From the NCBI GenBank assembly GCA_009926865.1, contig RFOD01000007.1, positions 1 to 64,000 of the forward strand: a DNA stretch of 64,000 bases, given 5' to 3'. The notes under the pieces were generated by a model. The model did not search any database. It was not told the DNA's origin and worked only from the letters and a program-made list of their open reading frames with translations. Within the stretch, counting starts at the first letter, position 1; each line of letters begins with the position of its first letter. Below are positions 19,377-28,504 of this stretch, in pieces. The DNA is from Gammaproteobacteria bacterium. Lineage in GTDB: Bacteria > Pseudomonadota > Gammaproteobacteria > Steroidobacterales > Steroidobacteraceae. A program made the translations under genes and the position numbers.

Positions 19377-20434
19377 GCGGTAGCGGACTCGCGCAGACGC
19401 TTATTAAAGACCAGCAATGAGAGCAAAAGTAGTGCTGCTCCAGCGTTGTGACCTGTGGCTAACCACAGCGGAAATGCTTCGAGGATCATCAAAACGGCAA
19501 TCAATAATTGTAGGGCCAGAGCGGCGCTGATCCATATCGAACCTCGTCTGACGCGTTCATTGGTTGTCGCTCGCCAAGCTAACCAGGCCGCCCATAAAAC
19601 CGCCAAGGTGGCGACGACCGCGCCAATGCGATGCGTAAGGTGAATAGCGACCCGTGCCGGATGCTCGAGCACGCCACCCGTATAGTTGATATCAAGGCCT
19701 CTCCACAGCACAAACGCTTCGTCAAATTGCATGTTATCGGGCCACCACTCTCCCTGACACTGTGGGAGATCAGGGCAGGCGACAGCGGCATAGTTCGAAC
19801 TGGTCCAGCCGCCGAGCATGATTTGAGCGGCGACTAAAACGACGGCGACTACCCCCGCTTTACGAGCACTGGCTAAGGTGGAGTCGCTCGCGGTAGTGGC
19901 GTGACTCACTGTTCCTGTGGTGCGACGCAGGCCCAACCACATCCATGTCAACAAGCTCAAAGTGGTGAGTCCGCCGATGAGATGGAGCACCACGACCAAA
20001 GGTTTGACTAACCACCAGACTGTGAAAGCGCCGAGCATTCCCTGTAGCAGTACGACTCCCAATAACGTGAGTGCAAACCCGAGCTTGACGGGTTGCTCGC
20101 GGCGATAGGCCAAGGCGATGGCGGTAATTAACACAATGATGAAGCCGAGCAGCGTAGCGGCATAGCGATGGATCATCTCGCGCCAGGCTTTACCGGAATC
20201 ATAATCCCAGCCCGGATCAAAGGATTCGATCTTTCCTTCTACACGTTCGGCGCCGGCTGGCGTGACATGACCGTAGCAGCCTGGCCAATCTGGGCAGCCG
20301 AGACCCGCATCCGTCAATCGTACCCAAGCGCCGAGTACGATAACCACCAAACACAAAAGCATGCCGAGCAATGCAAGACGCTTAATCGCAACGGCACCAG
20401 CGGGTATGGAGGTCATTTCCATTTGCGTAGACAT
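19373..20434 (-). CDS. ctaA: Heme A synthase (COX15/CtaA)
   Basis: Eight-segment membrane protein of 353 aa that oxidises the C8 methyl of heme O to make heme A. Family hallmarks: [20 protein letters not shown] near residues 35-55, a conserved HRYAAT segment, a second cysteine pair in [13 protein letters not shown], and IHLTHRIGA. The histidines in these segments are the expected heme ligands. It starts 12 bp after the true stop of the SCO-like gene and overlaps ctaB by 4 bp, giving a heme A assembly cassette in the order surf1, SCO-like, ctaA, ctaB. Confidence 0.95.
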   Translation of the reverse strand: MSTQMEMTSIPAGAVAIKRLALLGMLLCLVVIVLGAWVRLTDAGLGCPDWPGCYGHVTPAGAERVEGKIESFDPGWDYDSGKAWREMIHRYAATLLGFIIVLITAIALAYRREQPVKLGFALTLLGVVLLQGMLGAFTVWWLVKPLVVVLHLIGGLTTLSLLTWMWLGLRRTTGTVSHATTASDSTLASARKAGVVAVVLVAAQIMLGGWTSSNYAAVACPDLPQCQGEWWPDNMQFDEAFVLWRGLDINYTGGVLEHPARVAIHLTHRIGAVVATLAVLWAAWLAWRATTNERVRRGSIWISAALALQLLIAVLMILEAFPLWLATGHNAGAALLLLSLLVFNKRLRESATA

Positions 20435-20446
20435 GGGTAATTCAAC

Positions 20447-21059
20447 TCAGCCGATATGCGACAGTTTCAATAATTTTTCGAGATCCGAAAGTAACCCTTT
20501 GGGATTTTCACGGATATCAAAGCGCATCATGAGATTCCCAAGGGGGTCCACAATGTAAATGTAGGGCGTTCCCTCGGTGACGGGAAAGTTTTGCAGCCAT
20601 TGCTTGATCTACTGCCTGTAGCGCTATCACGCCCGCATGCTCTTGGCTTAAAAACTCTCTATCGCAGCAATCACCCACCGCGATGTAAACACGTTGGACA
20701 CGATCCATGTCTTCAGCCAGTAGTAACCGTGTTTGTCGCATCATCCATAACGCATCGCGACATTCGGTATTGCAGCGGCCATCGGCGACATGAACAAGCG
20801 ACCACTTTTCTTTGAAAATATCTACTGAGGCAGTCTTTCCGTCGAGATCGTAGAGCGCAACAGGCTCCAGCGTGATGACGGGCGAGATGAGCTCGGCATG
20901 ATTAGTGCTTCCCGCAGGCCGCCAGCCGCCGAGGTAGTAAAGCCAAAATGCACCCAGTAAGGGAACAAAGAATAGAGCGGCTAAACCGATCAGCGCACCT
21001 TTGCCTTGTCCTGGCCGAACGCTTGGGTTGACTGCATCACCGTTCACTTTACTTCTCAT
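20447..21059 (-). CDS. SCO-like cytochrome oxidase assembly protein (frameshifted)
   Basis: Inner-membrane protein with one N-terminal transmembrane segment (about 22-46) and a thioredoxin-like domain containing CNTEC, a CxxxC pattern like the copper site of SCO proteins. The continuous frame from 21059 runs only to 20517 and ends in aberrant sequence. From about 20610 the other frame reads KQWLQNFPVTEGTPYIYIVD then NLMMRFDIRENP to a TGA at 20447-20449, a convincing thioredoxin-fold end. Removing one base near 20600-20613 joins them into 203 aa. Position between surf1 and ctaA matches the small conserved gene found there in Pseudomonas-type cox clusters. Role in oxidase copper or heme insertion is inferred from context. 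Confidence 0.75.
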
Positions 21060-21828
21060 CTCCTGTCTCTCGGCGCTGCAGATTTAGACTCACATATAAG
21101 ATCAGCAGCACCACCGCAAAACTCCACCACTGAATGGCATAAGACCAGTTCTGCTCAGGTCCCTTTCCTGCGGCAAACGGCGCCCAGTCGCGCCGATAAC
21201 CATATCCACTATCTGCATCCAGCAGGAGCTGGCGTGTTTCGAGTAGCGCAGGATCGCTCCATCCCATTGCAGCCGCTAAATCCGATGTCTCGGGGAACGT
21301 GGTTAATCGCGGCCACGGTCCCGACAGTGCCGGTGCTAGACGACCACTTGCCAATCCAGCTCTTGGCAACTCATCAACCTGACCCGTAATTCGTACTAAC
21401 TGATTACGGTGCAGTTCGGGAAAACCCGCTTGGAGGTCGGGCAGTTGATCGCGAAAACCCGCGAAGGGCAACCAACCTCGATTCACCAATAGCCAACGAC
21501 CATCTTCTAGTTCGAAGGGCGTTAATACTTCAAATCCTGCGCGACCCTCCCGAGTCCGGTTATCCAGTAAAAACTGCCGCTCGAGATCCCAACGACCTTG
21601 GGCTTGGATCCGCGCGTAGCGATCCAGTTCCTGCATCGAGCGGTTACCTAAATATTCGGCCTGCGCTGGGCGGACGACGAAATCATCAAGCAACTGTTGC
21701 TTGAACTCTGCCCGCCCCCATTGCCAGCGTCCGAGTACGATAAAGAGCGTCAGCAGGGCAATCGTCAGTCCCGTCATCAGCCATGACGGTGCAAACACTC
21801 GACGGCCGACGGGGATTCGAACAGGCAC
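21049..21828 (-). CDS. SURF1 family cytochrome oxidase assembly protein
   Basis: Protein of 259 aa with transmembrane segments at both ends (about 16-33 and 225-245) flanking a periplasmic domain, the SURF1 topology. Recognisable elements include LGRWQWGRAEFK after the first segment, LLDNRTREGRAGFEVLTPF, LLVNRGWLPF and YAIQWWSFA at the second segment. SURF1 helps deliver heme A to subunit I of cytochrome c oxidase. It overlaps the SCO-like gene by 11 bp. The divergent small DUF2909 gene starts 44 bp away. Confidence 0.93.
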   Translation of the reverse strand: MPVRIPVGRRVFAPSWLMTGLTIALLTLFIVLGRWQWGRAEFKQQLLDDFVVRPAQAEYLGNRSMQELDRYARIQAQGRWDLERQFLLDNRTREGRAGFEVLTPFELEDGRWLLVNRGWLPFAGFRDQLPDLQAGFPELHRNQLVRITGQVDELPRAGLASGRLAPALSGPWPRLTTFPETSDLAAAMGWSDPALLETRQLLLDADSGYGYRRDWAPFAAGKGPEQNWSYAIQWWSFAVVLLILYVSLNLQRRETGDEK

Positions 21829-21872
21829 GGCCGTATAATACCGTCTTCACGTCACTGAAGCCGAGGGTTGCC

Positions 21873-22085
21873 ATGGAAGTGTTTCGCTTACTCGTGTCCG
21901 TGGCCATGATCGGCATCGTGATCAGCCTGGGTTCCGCACTGTTTCATCTGGTGACGGACAAGGGCGATTCAAAGAAGATGGTCCGTGCGCTGACCATGCG
22001 CATCGGTTTGTCGATCACCTTGTTTCTGTTGCTGATGGGTGCCTGGGCCATGGGGCTTATTCAGCCCCATGGCGTGCAGCCTTAA
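21873..22085 (+). CDS. Twin transmembrane DUF2909 family protein
   Basis: A 70-aa protein, nearly all hydrophobic, with two predicted membrane helices (about 5-25 and 46-63) joined by a short loop containing VTDKGDSKKMV. DUF2909 proteins of this size and layout are found beside cytochrome c oxidase genes in gammaproteobacteria; no biochemical role is established to my knowledge. The ATG at 21873 sits after GAGGG; an upstream open frame from 21783 is non-coding. It is the only rightward gene within the leftward oxidase cluster, lying between ctaE and surf1. Confidence 0.75.
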   Translation: MEVFRLLVSVAMIGIVISLGSALFHLVTDKGDSKKMVRALTMRIGLSITLFLLLMGAWAMGLIQPHGVQP

Positions 22086-22113
22086 ACAGCGTTATCGCCC
22101 GGACGGGCGGAGC

Positions 22114-23001
22114 TCACACCCAGTAGACGAAAACGAATAGCCCTAACCACACGACGTCGACAAAGTGCCAATACCAAGCCACCGCCTCAAACGCGAAATG
22201 GCGCTGCGGCGTGAAATGACCATTCATCGTTCGCAACCAGATCACGACCAGCATGATGGCGCCCAAGGTGACGTGCATGCCGTGGAAGCCCGTGAGCATG
22301 AAGAAGGTTGAGCCGTAGATACCGGTAGAGAGCGTCAAGCCGAGCTCGGTATAGGCGTGGATATATTCTTCGGCTTGCAAGCCTAGGAACAAGAAGCCGA
22401 GCAAGAAAGTCGCCGCTAGGAAAATATTCAGTACGCGACGATTACCCTCTTTCAAAGCGTGATGGGCGATGGTGATGGTCACGCCCGATAGCAGGAGGAT
22501 GGCCGTATTGATGGCGGGCAATCCAAATGCCGGGATCGTTTCAAAGGAGCCATCATCACGAGGACCGAGCGCAGCAGGGCCATTGGTCGGCCACGCTGCC
22601 GTGTATTCAGGCCACAAGAGCAAGTTGTTGAATATTTTGACACCTTCGCCACCCGCCCACGGCACTGACAGCTGACGCGCATAAAACAACGCGCCGAAAA
22701 ACGCTGCGAAAAACATCACTTCAGAGAATATGAACCACAGCATCCCCATGCGGAACGATCGATCGACCTGCATGTTGTATATACCAGCTTGGTTTTCGCC
22801 GATGACCACGCCGAACCAACCGACGAATAAGGCAACCACCATCAAAAGACCAATGGCAAATACCGTCGGGCCATACCACTCGTTCAGCCAGCCACATAGG
22901 CCGATCATCACTACGAAAAGAGATGCCGAACCAAATAGCGGCCACGCACTTTCGTGCGGAACGTAATATTTGTCGGCGTGATCAGCGTGCGCGTTGGCCA
23001 T
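22114..23001 (-). CDS. ctaE: Cytochrome c oxidase subunit III
   Basis: Core membrane subunit of the aa3-type oxidase, 295 aa with seven hydrophobic segments. Typical blocks: YYVPHESAWP near the start, GMLWFIFSEVMFFAAFFGAL, a middle insertion usual in gammaproteobacteria, LQAEEYIHAYTELGLTL, and FFMLTGFHGMHVTLGA with the C-terminal FEAVAWYWHFVDVVWLGLF. The ATG complement at 22999-23001 gives MANAHADH; a TTG nine bases upstream is an alternative. It lies just downstream of ctaG. Confidence 0.96.
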   Translation of the reverse strand: MANAHADHADKYYVPHESAWPLFGSASLFVVMIGLCGWLNEWYGPTVFAIGLLMVVALFVGWFGVVIGENQAGIYNMQVDRSFRMGMLWFIFSEVMFFAAFFGALFYARQLSVPWAGGEGVKIFNNLLLWPEYTAAWPTNGPAALGPRDDGSFETIPAFGLPAINTAILLLSGVTITIAHHALKEGNRRVLNIFLAATFLLGFLFLGLQAEEYIHAYTELGLTLSTGIYGSTFFMLTGFHGMHVTLGAIMLVVIWLRTMNGHFTPQRHFAFEAVAWYWHFVDVVWLGLFVFVYWV

Positions 23002-23006
23002 GATGC

Positions 23007-23570
23007 TCAATCCTCAATTGCGGCAACCCGGGTTGAGTTGTCGTAGAACGTATATGACAGAGTGACCCGATCGATGTGGGACGGCAGCGCCGGATCCACC
23101 ACAAACCTTACTGGCATAACGCGCTCTTCATTCTGCGCGAAATGCTGCGGCGTAAAACAGAAGCATTCAGTTTTGCGAAAAAATGCAGTGGCTTTGCCCG
23201 GCGCGATGTTGGGGATCGCTTGGGCAACAGTGTCACGACCGGTGAGATTGCGCGCGACATAGTCCACTTCATAGAGCTTGCCGGGTTGTACGGCCATCTC
23301 GTACACCACCGGTGAGAACTCCCAGCTACCCACTGTTGGTAGCTCGGCGACGAATTCGACCATCACTCGACGATCGGGATCCGCCGACGGCGTATTGACG
23401 GCGGTGATCGAAGTCGGGCGCAATAAATCTTTGGAGTTACCGATGCCCGTGATGTCGCACAGCACATCGTAAAGCGGGACTAAGGCAAAGCCGAACGCGA
23501 ACGCACCGCCCGCTACACCGAGTAGGCGTAGCAGCATGCTGCGATTGCGTCGCGCTCGATCGGATGTCAC
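23007..23570 (-). CDS. ctaG: Cytochrome c oxidase copper-insertion protein CtaG/Cox11
   Basis: Membrane-anchored copper chaperone of 187 aa required to build the CuB site of subunit I. One N-terminal transmembrane helix (about 12-31) is followed by an immunoglobulin-like periplasmic domain. The copper motif CFCFTPQHF and the upstream ATAFFRKTE are diagnostic. It starts with GTG that overlaps the stop of the preceding 41-aa gene (GTGA), so the two are coupled. Order ctaD, small gene, ctaG, ctaE is the usual gammaproteobacterial arrangement. Confidence 0.95.
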   Translation of the reverse strand: MTSDRARRNRSMLLRLLGVAGGAFAFGFALVPLYDVLCDITGIGNSKDLLRPTSITAVNTPSADPDRRVMVEFVAELPTVGSWEFSPVVYEMAVQPGKLYEVDYVARNLTGRDTVAQAIPNIAPGKATAFFRKTECFCFTPQHFAQNEERVMPVRFVVDPALPSHIDRVTLSYTFYDNSTRVAAIED

Positions 23571-23692
23571 GTCCTCACCCCTAAAACTGACATCAAAATA
23601 AACGCCACATAAAACCCGAGCGCAACGACACCAAGCAGAATCGCACTGCGTTTGACGCGCCGTGAGCGCTCGATATCGTTCGGCTCTGTCAT
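23567..23692 (-). CDS. Small cytochrome oxidase assembly protein, 41 aa
   Basis: Short gene of 41 codons between ctaD and ctaG. It starts [17 protein letters not shown], a charged cytosolic tail, then one membrane helix (about 18-36) and a short end. It begins 4 bp after the ctaD stop and overlaps ctaG by 4 bp, so it is embedded in the operon and almost certainly translated. Gammaproteobacteria often carry such a single-helix protein at this place, annotated as cytochrome oxidase small assembly protein; the function is not known from this sequence. Confidence 0.75.
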   Translation of the reverse strand: MTEPNDIERSRRVKRSAILLGVVALGFYVAFILMSVLGVRT

Positions 23693-23696
23693 CGGT

Positions 23697-25304
23697 TTAG
23701 TGTTGCTGAGCGACACCTTTAGCGACGACTTCGCGAGTCGGTGGCGGATCCCAGCTGTGATAAGGAGCAGGTGTGGGCAATTCCCAATCGAGGCCCGTGG
23801 CGCCTTCCCACGGACGTGCGGGGGCTTTTTCACCCGAGCGGACGGCCTGCCAGATCACGTACACAAAGAGCAGCTGAGAGAAGCCGAAGACGAAAGCGCC
23901 AATCGAAGAGACCATGTTCCAATCCGCAAATTGGGTGGAGTAGTCCGGAATACGACGCGGCATACCGGCCAAGCCCAAGAAATGTTGTGGGAAGAACAAG
24001 ATGTTGACGCCGATCGTTGACAGCCAGAAGTGCAGCTTGCCGAGCTTCTCGCTGTACATACGACCACTCCACTTCGGTAACCAGTAATACACCCCCGCCA
24101 TGATGGCGAAGACGGCGCCCGGTACCAGTACGTAGTGGAAGTGCGCCACGACGAAGTAACTATCGTGGTACTGGAAGTCCGCCGGCACGATCGCCAGCAT
24201 CAGACCCGAGAAACCACCAATGGTGAACAAGAAAAGGAATGCGAGCGCAAACAGCATCGGCGTTTCGAAGCTGATAGAGCCCTTCCACATGGTGGCACAC
24301 CAGTTAAATACTTTGACGCCCGTTGGTACGGCAATCAGCATGGTCGAGAGCATAAAGAACAGCTGACCCGCCAAAGGCATGCCCACGGTGAACATGTGGT
24401 GCGCCCAGACAATGAACGAGAGGAAAGCGATCGAGGCGGAGGCGTACACCATCGACTCGTAACCGAACAACGGTTTACGCGAGAAGGTCGGGATGATTTC
24501 CGAGACCACGCCGAACGCTGGCAGAATCAGGATGTATACCTCAGGATGCCCAAAGAACCAGAAGATGTGTTGGAACATCACTGGGTCGCCACCGCCGGCA
24601 GCGGTAAAGAAGGCGGTACCGAAGAAATGATCCGTCAGTAGCATGGTGACCGCGCCCGCAAGCACGGGCATGACCGCGATCAGCAGATAGGCCGTGATGA
24701 GCCAAGTCCAGCAGAAGAGCGGCATGTTCAGCAGGCCCATCCCTGGAGCGCGCATATTCATGATCGTGACGACCACATTGATAGCGCCGAGGATCGAAGA
24801 AATCCCCATCAAGTGAATGGCAAAGATCGTCAGCGGGAAGCTATCGCCTGCTTGCAGCGAGAGCGGTGGGTACAAGGTCCAGCCACCCGCCGGCGCGCCA
24901 CCCGGAATGAACAGCGTCAGCAACAACAGCGTGAACGCGAACGGCAGCAGCCAGAAGCTGAAATTATTGAGGCGAGGTAGCGCCATATCAGGCGCGCCGA
25001 CCTGCATTGGGATCATCCAGTTGGCAAGTCCTGTCCACGCTGGCATCACCGCGCCGAAAATCATCAGCAGCGCGTGCATGGTCGTCATGGAATTGAAGAA
25101 CTGCGGATCAACAAATTGCAGCCCCGGCTGGAAAAGCTCTGCACGAATGACCAGCGCCATCGCGCCACCCAAGAAGAACATCGTGCAGGCAAATATCAGG
25201 TATAGCGTGCCGATATCTTTGTGGTTAGTGGCGTAGAGCCAGCGCTTTAACCCAGTTGGCGCGTGGTGGTCATCGTGATGATCGACAGTGCTTGTGTTGG
25301 CCAT
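23697..25304 (-). CDS. ctaD: Cytochrome c oxidase subunit I (aa3 type)
   Basis: Catalytic subunit of the proton-pumping heme-copper oxidase, 535 aa with twelve membrane segments. The N-terminal [18 protein letters not shown] block, [17 protein letters not shown] (CuB histidine, cross-linked tyrosine and the A-type glutamate context), the [10 protein letters not shown] segment and [15 protein letters not shown] with the heme histidines are all present. This identifies an A-type aa3 enzyme rather than cbb3. The ATG is at 25304; an in-frame TTG six bases upstream is less likely. Downstream come the small gene, ctaG and ctaE; upstream is ctaC. Confidence 0.97.
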   Translation of the reverse strand: MANTSTVDHHDDHHAPTGLKRWLYATNHKDIGTLYLIFACTMFFLGGAMALVIRAELFQPGLQFVDPQFFNSMTTMHALLMIFGAVMPAWTGLANWMIPMQVGAPDMALPRLNNFSFWLLPFAFTLLLLTLFIPGGAPAGGWTLYPPLSLQAGDSFPLTIFAIHLMGISSILGAINVVVTIMNMRAPGMGLLNMPLFCWTWLITAYLLIAVMPVLAGAVTMLLTDHFFGTAFFTAAGGGDPVMFQHIFWFFGHPEVYILILPAFGVVSEIIPTFSRKPLFGYESMVYASASIAFLSFIVWAHHMFTVGMPLAGQLFFMLSTMLIAVPTGVKVFNWCATMWKGSISFETPMLFALAFLFLFTIGGFSGLMLAIVPADFQYHDSYFVVAHFHYVLVPGAVFAIMAGVYYWLPKWSGRMYSEKLGKLHFWLSTIGVNILFFPQHFLGLAGMPRRIPDYSTQFADWNMVSSIGAFVFGFSQLLFVYVIWQAVRSGEKAPARPWEGATGLDWELPTPAPYHSWDPPPTREVVAKGVAQQH

Positions 25305-25353
25305 GATCAATTCGCTCTTAGGCTAAAAACTTGTTGACTGAAATCTGAGGAAC

Positions 25354-26211
25354 TTAACCGCGCGGTGAAGGGGCGGGCTCCCGTGACGCTACGGTGGGGG
25401 TTGCGCCGGTTTGCTGTGCGGCAAGCCAGGTGGCAAATTCTTGCTTGCTGACGACTTTGACGACGATCGGCATGAAACCATGATCGCGACCGCAGAGCTC
25501 GGCGCATTGCCCTCGGTAGACGCCCGTTTTTCCGGCATCAACCTTAAACCAAATTTCATTGACGGTGCCGGGGATGGCATCTTTCTTCATGCCAAACTGC
25601 GGTACCCACCAGGCATGAATAACGTCCTGCGCGGTTAAGAGCACACGAACTTTCGTGTCTTCCGGTACGACTAGTGGGTTATCAACATTCAGTAGGTAAT
25701 CGGGCACCGCGTGCGGATCAAGGCCGGAATTCAGCTGACGGGTCTCGTCACTCGTGCGATCGAGCTTGGAGAAGAACTTCACGTCTTTACCCAAATAATC
25801 GTAATGCCACTTCCACTGGTAACCGGTGACTTTAATGCTGAGTTCCGTGTCACGGGTGTCTTCAATTGCGATCAAGGTACGAGCGGCTGGGATAGCCATG
25901 ATGACCAAGATCACCACTGGAATAACGGTCCAGATAATCTCCGCTTTGGTGCTGTGCGTCATCGTGACATCGGGCTCGGCGCCTTGAGATTTGCGGAACG
26001 CCACCAGCGACCAAATCATCCAACCAAAGACGAACACACCGATGGCAACGCACCACCAAAAGATCGTCATATGCAGTGAGTGGATTTCTTTGGACAGTTC
26101 TGTCACACCCACAGGCATATTGAGATCGCCCCACTCGGCGTGCGCGGTCAGCGGGCTGGCCACGACGGTAAGTGCGAGCAGCAGGGCAATCGATCGGTAT
26201 ACGTAAGTCAT
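25354..26211 (-). CDS. ctaC: Cytochrome c oxidase subunit II
   Basis: Electron-entry subunit, 285 aa. A signal peptide (cleavage expected after SPLTAHA) is followed by two membrane helices and a periplasmic cupredoxin domain. The CuA ligands are visible in QDVIHAWWVPQFG and RGQCAELCGRDHGFM (two Cys, His, Met, plus the backbone Glu). There is no fused cytochrome c domain at the C-terminus. The ATG at 26211 (MTYVYRS) is preferred; an open frame 19 codons upstream lacks signal-peptide character. It is the first oxidase structural gene of the cluster. Confidence 0.96.
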   Translation of the reverse strand: MTYVYRSIALLLALTVVASPLTAHAEWGDLNMPVGVTELSKEIHSLHMTIFWWCVAIGVFVFGWMIWSLVAFRKSQGAEPDVTMTHSTKAEIIWTVIPVVILVIMAIPAARTLIAIEDTRDTELSIKVTGYQWKWHYDYLGKDVKFFSKLDRTSDETRQLNSGLDPHAVPDYLLNVDNPLVVPEDTKVRVLLTAQDVIHAWWVPQFGMKKDAIPGTVNEIWFKVDAGKTGVYRGQCAELCGRDHGFMPIVVKVVSKQEFATWLAAQQTGATPTVASREPAPSPRG

Positions 26212-26281
26212 GAGTCTTTCCGATGTAACGACACGTCCAGGACGTGGGGTGATAACAAAATCAAGCACTCCAAAGGCGCAC

Positions 26282-26779
26282 TCATGGAGTGATCACCGTT
26301 GCAGGCAACGTTGGGGATTCGTTGATACGCCCGATCAGTCGCCGTAGCTGCGCAGCCAATGCCTGCCTCTCCGGTTCGGTAAGGAAGGCGGCCAGCTCGT
26401 GACGACGTCCATGCGACTCAACCGTGAGCCGACTCGGATGCCATGCAGAACCCCCAGAGCGGATTCTAACTTGTGCCCAGTGCCGCGGAAACTCGCTTCT
26501 GCGCATCGGCGACACGGAGTGGTCTTCGATGCACACCGTCGTCGGCCCGACGATGATGGTTTGACGCTGTCCTTTGCGGGCGAGATTCGTCTTAAGCGCC
26601 CAGACCAAGAGGGCAAATTCCAGGCCTGCAAACGGTAATACCGGCCAAAATCCCATGAGGGTGACGGGCAACGCGACCGACAGGGAGGCCAGCCCCACGC
26701 TAGCGAGAAAGAGACGTGCCCCGCGCGGACTGAGCGAGCAGTGAGGAGCAATCTCGATGCGGGTTTCGGGGTGGTCCAT
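26282..26779 (-). CDS. DUF2244 family membrane protein
   Basis: Protein of 165 aa starting MDHPETRIEIAPHCSLSPRG. Two adjacent hydrophobic segments at about 20-60 are followed by a soluble C-terminal half containing RSEFPRHWAQVRI and a leucine/arginine-rich end. This is the layout of DUF2244 proteins, which commonly sit immediately upstream of ctaC in proteobacteria. No function is established. It is 70 bp from ctaC on the same strand and may be transcribed with the oxidase genes. A longer frame from 26857 lacks a better start. Confidence 0.75.
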   Translation of the reverse strand: MDHPETRIEIAPHCSLSPRGARLFLASVGLASLSVALPVTLMGFWPVLPFAGLEFALLVWALKTNLARKGQRQTIIVGPTTVCIEDHSVSPMRRSEFPRHWAQVRIRSGGSAWHPSRLTVESHGRRHELAAFLTEPERQALAAQLRRLIGRINESPTLPATVITP

Positions 26780-26885
26780 GATCAGGGTGGGCCATGATAT
26801 GCGGGTTTCAACAGAGGCGCGGATGATAACGGCCGAGAGAAAACCGCGCCAAGTCAAAGGCTTACGTCAATAATTGGCGGCCGAT

Positions 26886-27566
26886 TTAAAGCGCCATCAG
26901 GCGGTCGACGCAGGCCTCGAGGTCGCTAGATTCCGACGCGCCATGGTCGCCATACGACAACACGGCCAGAGGGGGCGAGCCGAGCAGTTGGCTGAGCGTC
27001 GCCAAATTTTCCTCGCTTCGTAACAGATTTGGGTCGATGCGATTAGCAACCCAACCCGTAGGGTGGCAGCCACTCGCATCAATCGCTTCCCAACTCAGCG
27101 CCGCATGGTTAAGACAGCCTAAACGCAGCCCTACAACTAAAATAATTGGTAAATCAATAACTTGGGCAAGGTCGGCCATACTGGTCTGTTGGCTGATGGG
27201 TGCCCGCCAGCCGCCTGCGCCTTCCACGACGAGGAAGTCGGACTGCGCTCCGAGTACCCGCGCACCCTGCGCGAGCGCGCTGAGATCGATCGACACGCCC
27301 TCTTCTGCCGCGGCGATATGCGGCGATACAGGTGCCCGAAAACAATACGGATTCACACTGGGGTAGGGCCAGCCTTGTCCGCTGGCTTCGATGAGTGCCA
27401 ACGCATCTTCATTGCGCCAGCCCGCTTCGGCCTCGAAAGCCCCCGCGGCGATCGGCTTCATGACCCCCACGCGTAAGCCCCGCCTACGCAGACTCCGTAC
27501 TAGCCGAGTTGAGAACCACGTTTTACCGATTTCCGTATCGGTGCCGGTGACGAAGCAGCCTTTCAT
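26886..27566 (-). CDS. bioD: Dethiobiotin synthase
   Basis: ATP-dependent carboxylase of 226 aa that closes the ureido ring of dethiobiotin from 7,8-diaminopelargonate and CO2. The N-terminus CFVTGTDTEIGKTWFS is the modified Walker A loop of the family, followed by GVMKPIAAG; VEGAGGWRAPIS is the second nucleotide/substrate motif. It is the last gene of bioBFHCD, its ATG overlapping the bioC stop by 4 bp. The operon lacks bioA, which is often unlinked in Pseudomonas-type genomes. Confidence 0.94.
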   Translation of the reverse strand: MKGCFVTGTDTEIGKTWFSTRLVRSLRRRGLRVGVMKPIAAGAFEAEAGWRNEDALALIEASGQGWPYPSVNPYCFRAPVSPHIAAAEEGVSIDLSALAQGARVLGAQSDFLVVEGAGGWRAPISQQTSMADLAQVIDLPIILVVGLRLGCLNHAALSWEAIDASGCHPTGWVANRIDPNLLRSEENLATLSQLLGSPPLAVLSYGDHGASESSDLEACVDRLMAL

Positions 27567-28504
27567 GGTGACTTTCGTTTGATTGCGCCGATGGGGATGC
27601 TGACCTCGTTCCGCGATGAGCTCGAGTCTGCCCCCGAGCGTGAGCGTGCGTTAGAGCGTGACGCGAACGCTGAGCCGTAGATCACTTCCCAGGTCGCTCT
27701 ATTGGCATATCGGTCGCGATAGATACTGATCATGGTTGCAAGTCGATTTTTACCCGTCAGGCCGCGCCGTCTGTCGCGCAGTGAATTACCCGCACCTAAA
27801 TCTTTGAGTTCATCGAGCAGATCTCGCGTGGCGGCATAATCGACGACAATACGATCTAAGTCCAAAACAGGTTCTGCTAGTTCTGCACGAGTCATCGCTG
27901 ATCCCAGATCGTGAATATCAATGAAATCGTTAACATGCGGCTGATCGTCGACCATCGCCCACGCTGCCCGTAGTTCTTGCAGCGTGGTGGGCCCGAATGT
28001 GCTGAATAAAAATAGCCCATCGGGCGCAAGCACGCGACCTACCTCAGCCAGAACTTTATCGGGTGGCAGACACCATTGAAGCATCAAATTACTGAAGACG
28101 AGTTGTACGCTGCCACTTGCCAAGGGCAGGTTCGCCGCATCAGCCGCCACCCAATCTGACGATGGCGACTTCACTCCTACCGCTCGTCGCAGGCGCTGCC
28201 ATACTGATTCGTGCTGACGCGGTTTTGAGCGAGCGTGCTGCAGCATCGGTAAGGCGAGATCCACTGAGAGGATGTTAGCCTCTGGGAAATGCGTTCGTAG
28301 GGCTACGCTCGCAAGGCCCGTCCCCGCCCCGAGATCTAATACGACCTTCGGTTTGAGGTTGAAATGTGACAATCGTGAAATCAGTTCATCGCGGGCTAGC
28401 GCCTGTACGCGCGCTGCCGAGTCATAACTTTGACTGGCGCGGCCAAAAGCTCGGCCAACTGCCCAGCGATCGATAGACTCGACTGATGGTTCTTCCGGCG
28501 TCAT
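27563..28504 (-). CDS. bioC: Malonyl-ACP O-methyltransferase BioC
   Basis: SAM-dependent methyltransferase of 313 aa that masks the free carboxyl of malonyl-ACP so the fatty-acid machinery can build the pimeloyl chain. Motif I VLDLGAGTGLASVAL is seen near residue 55, then ILSVDLALPML, the acidic SDWVAADAANLPL and FSNLMLQWC. The C-terminal 40 residues are serine/arginine-rich and longer than in E. coli BioC (251 aa). ATGA overlaps link it to bioH and bioD. Confidence 0.93.
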   Translation of the reverse strand: MTPEEPSVESIDRWAVGRAFGRASQSYDSAARVQALARDELISRLSHFNLKPKVVLDLGAGTGLASVALRTHFPEANILSVDLALPMLQHARSKPRQHESVWQRLRRAVGVKSPSSDWVAADAANLPLASGSVQLVFSNLMLQWCLPPDKVLAEVGRVLAPDGLFLFSTFGPTTLQELRAAWAMVDDQPHVNDFIDIHDLGSAMTRAELAEPVLDLDRIVVDYAATRDLLDELKDLGAGNSLRDRRRGLTGKNRLATMISIYRDRYANRATWEVIYGSAFASRSNARSRSGADSSSSRNEVSIPIGAIKRKSP

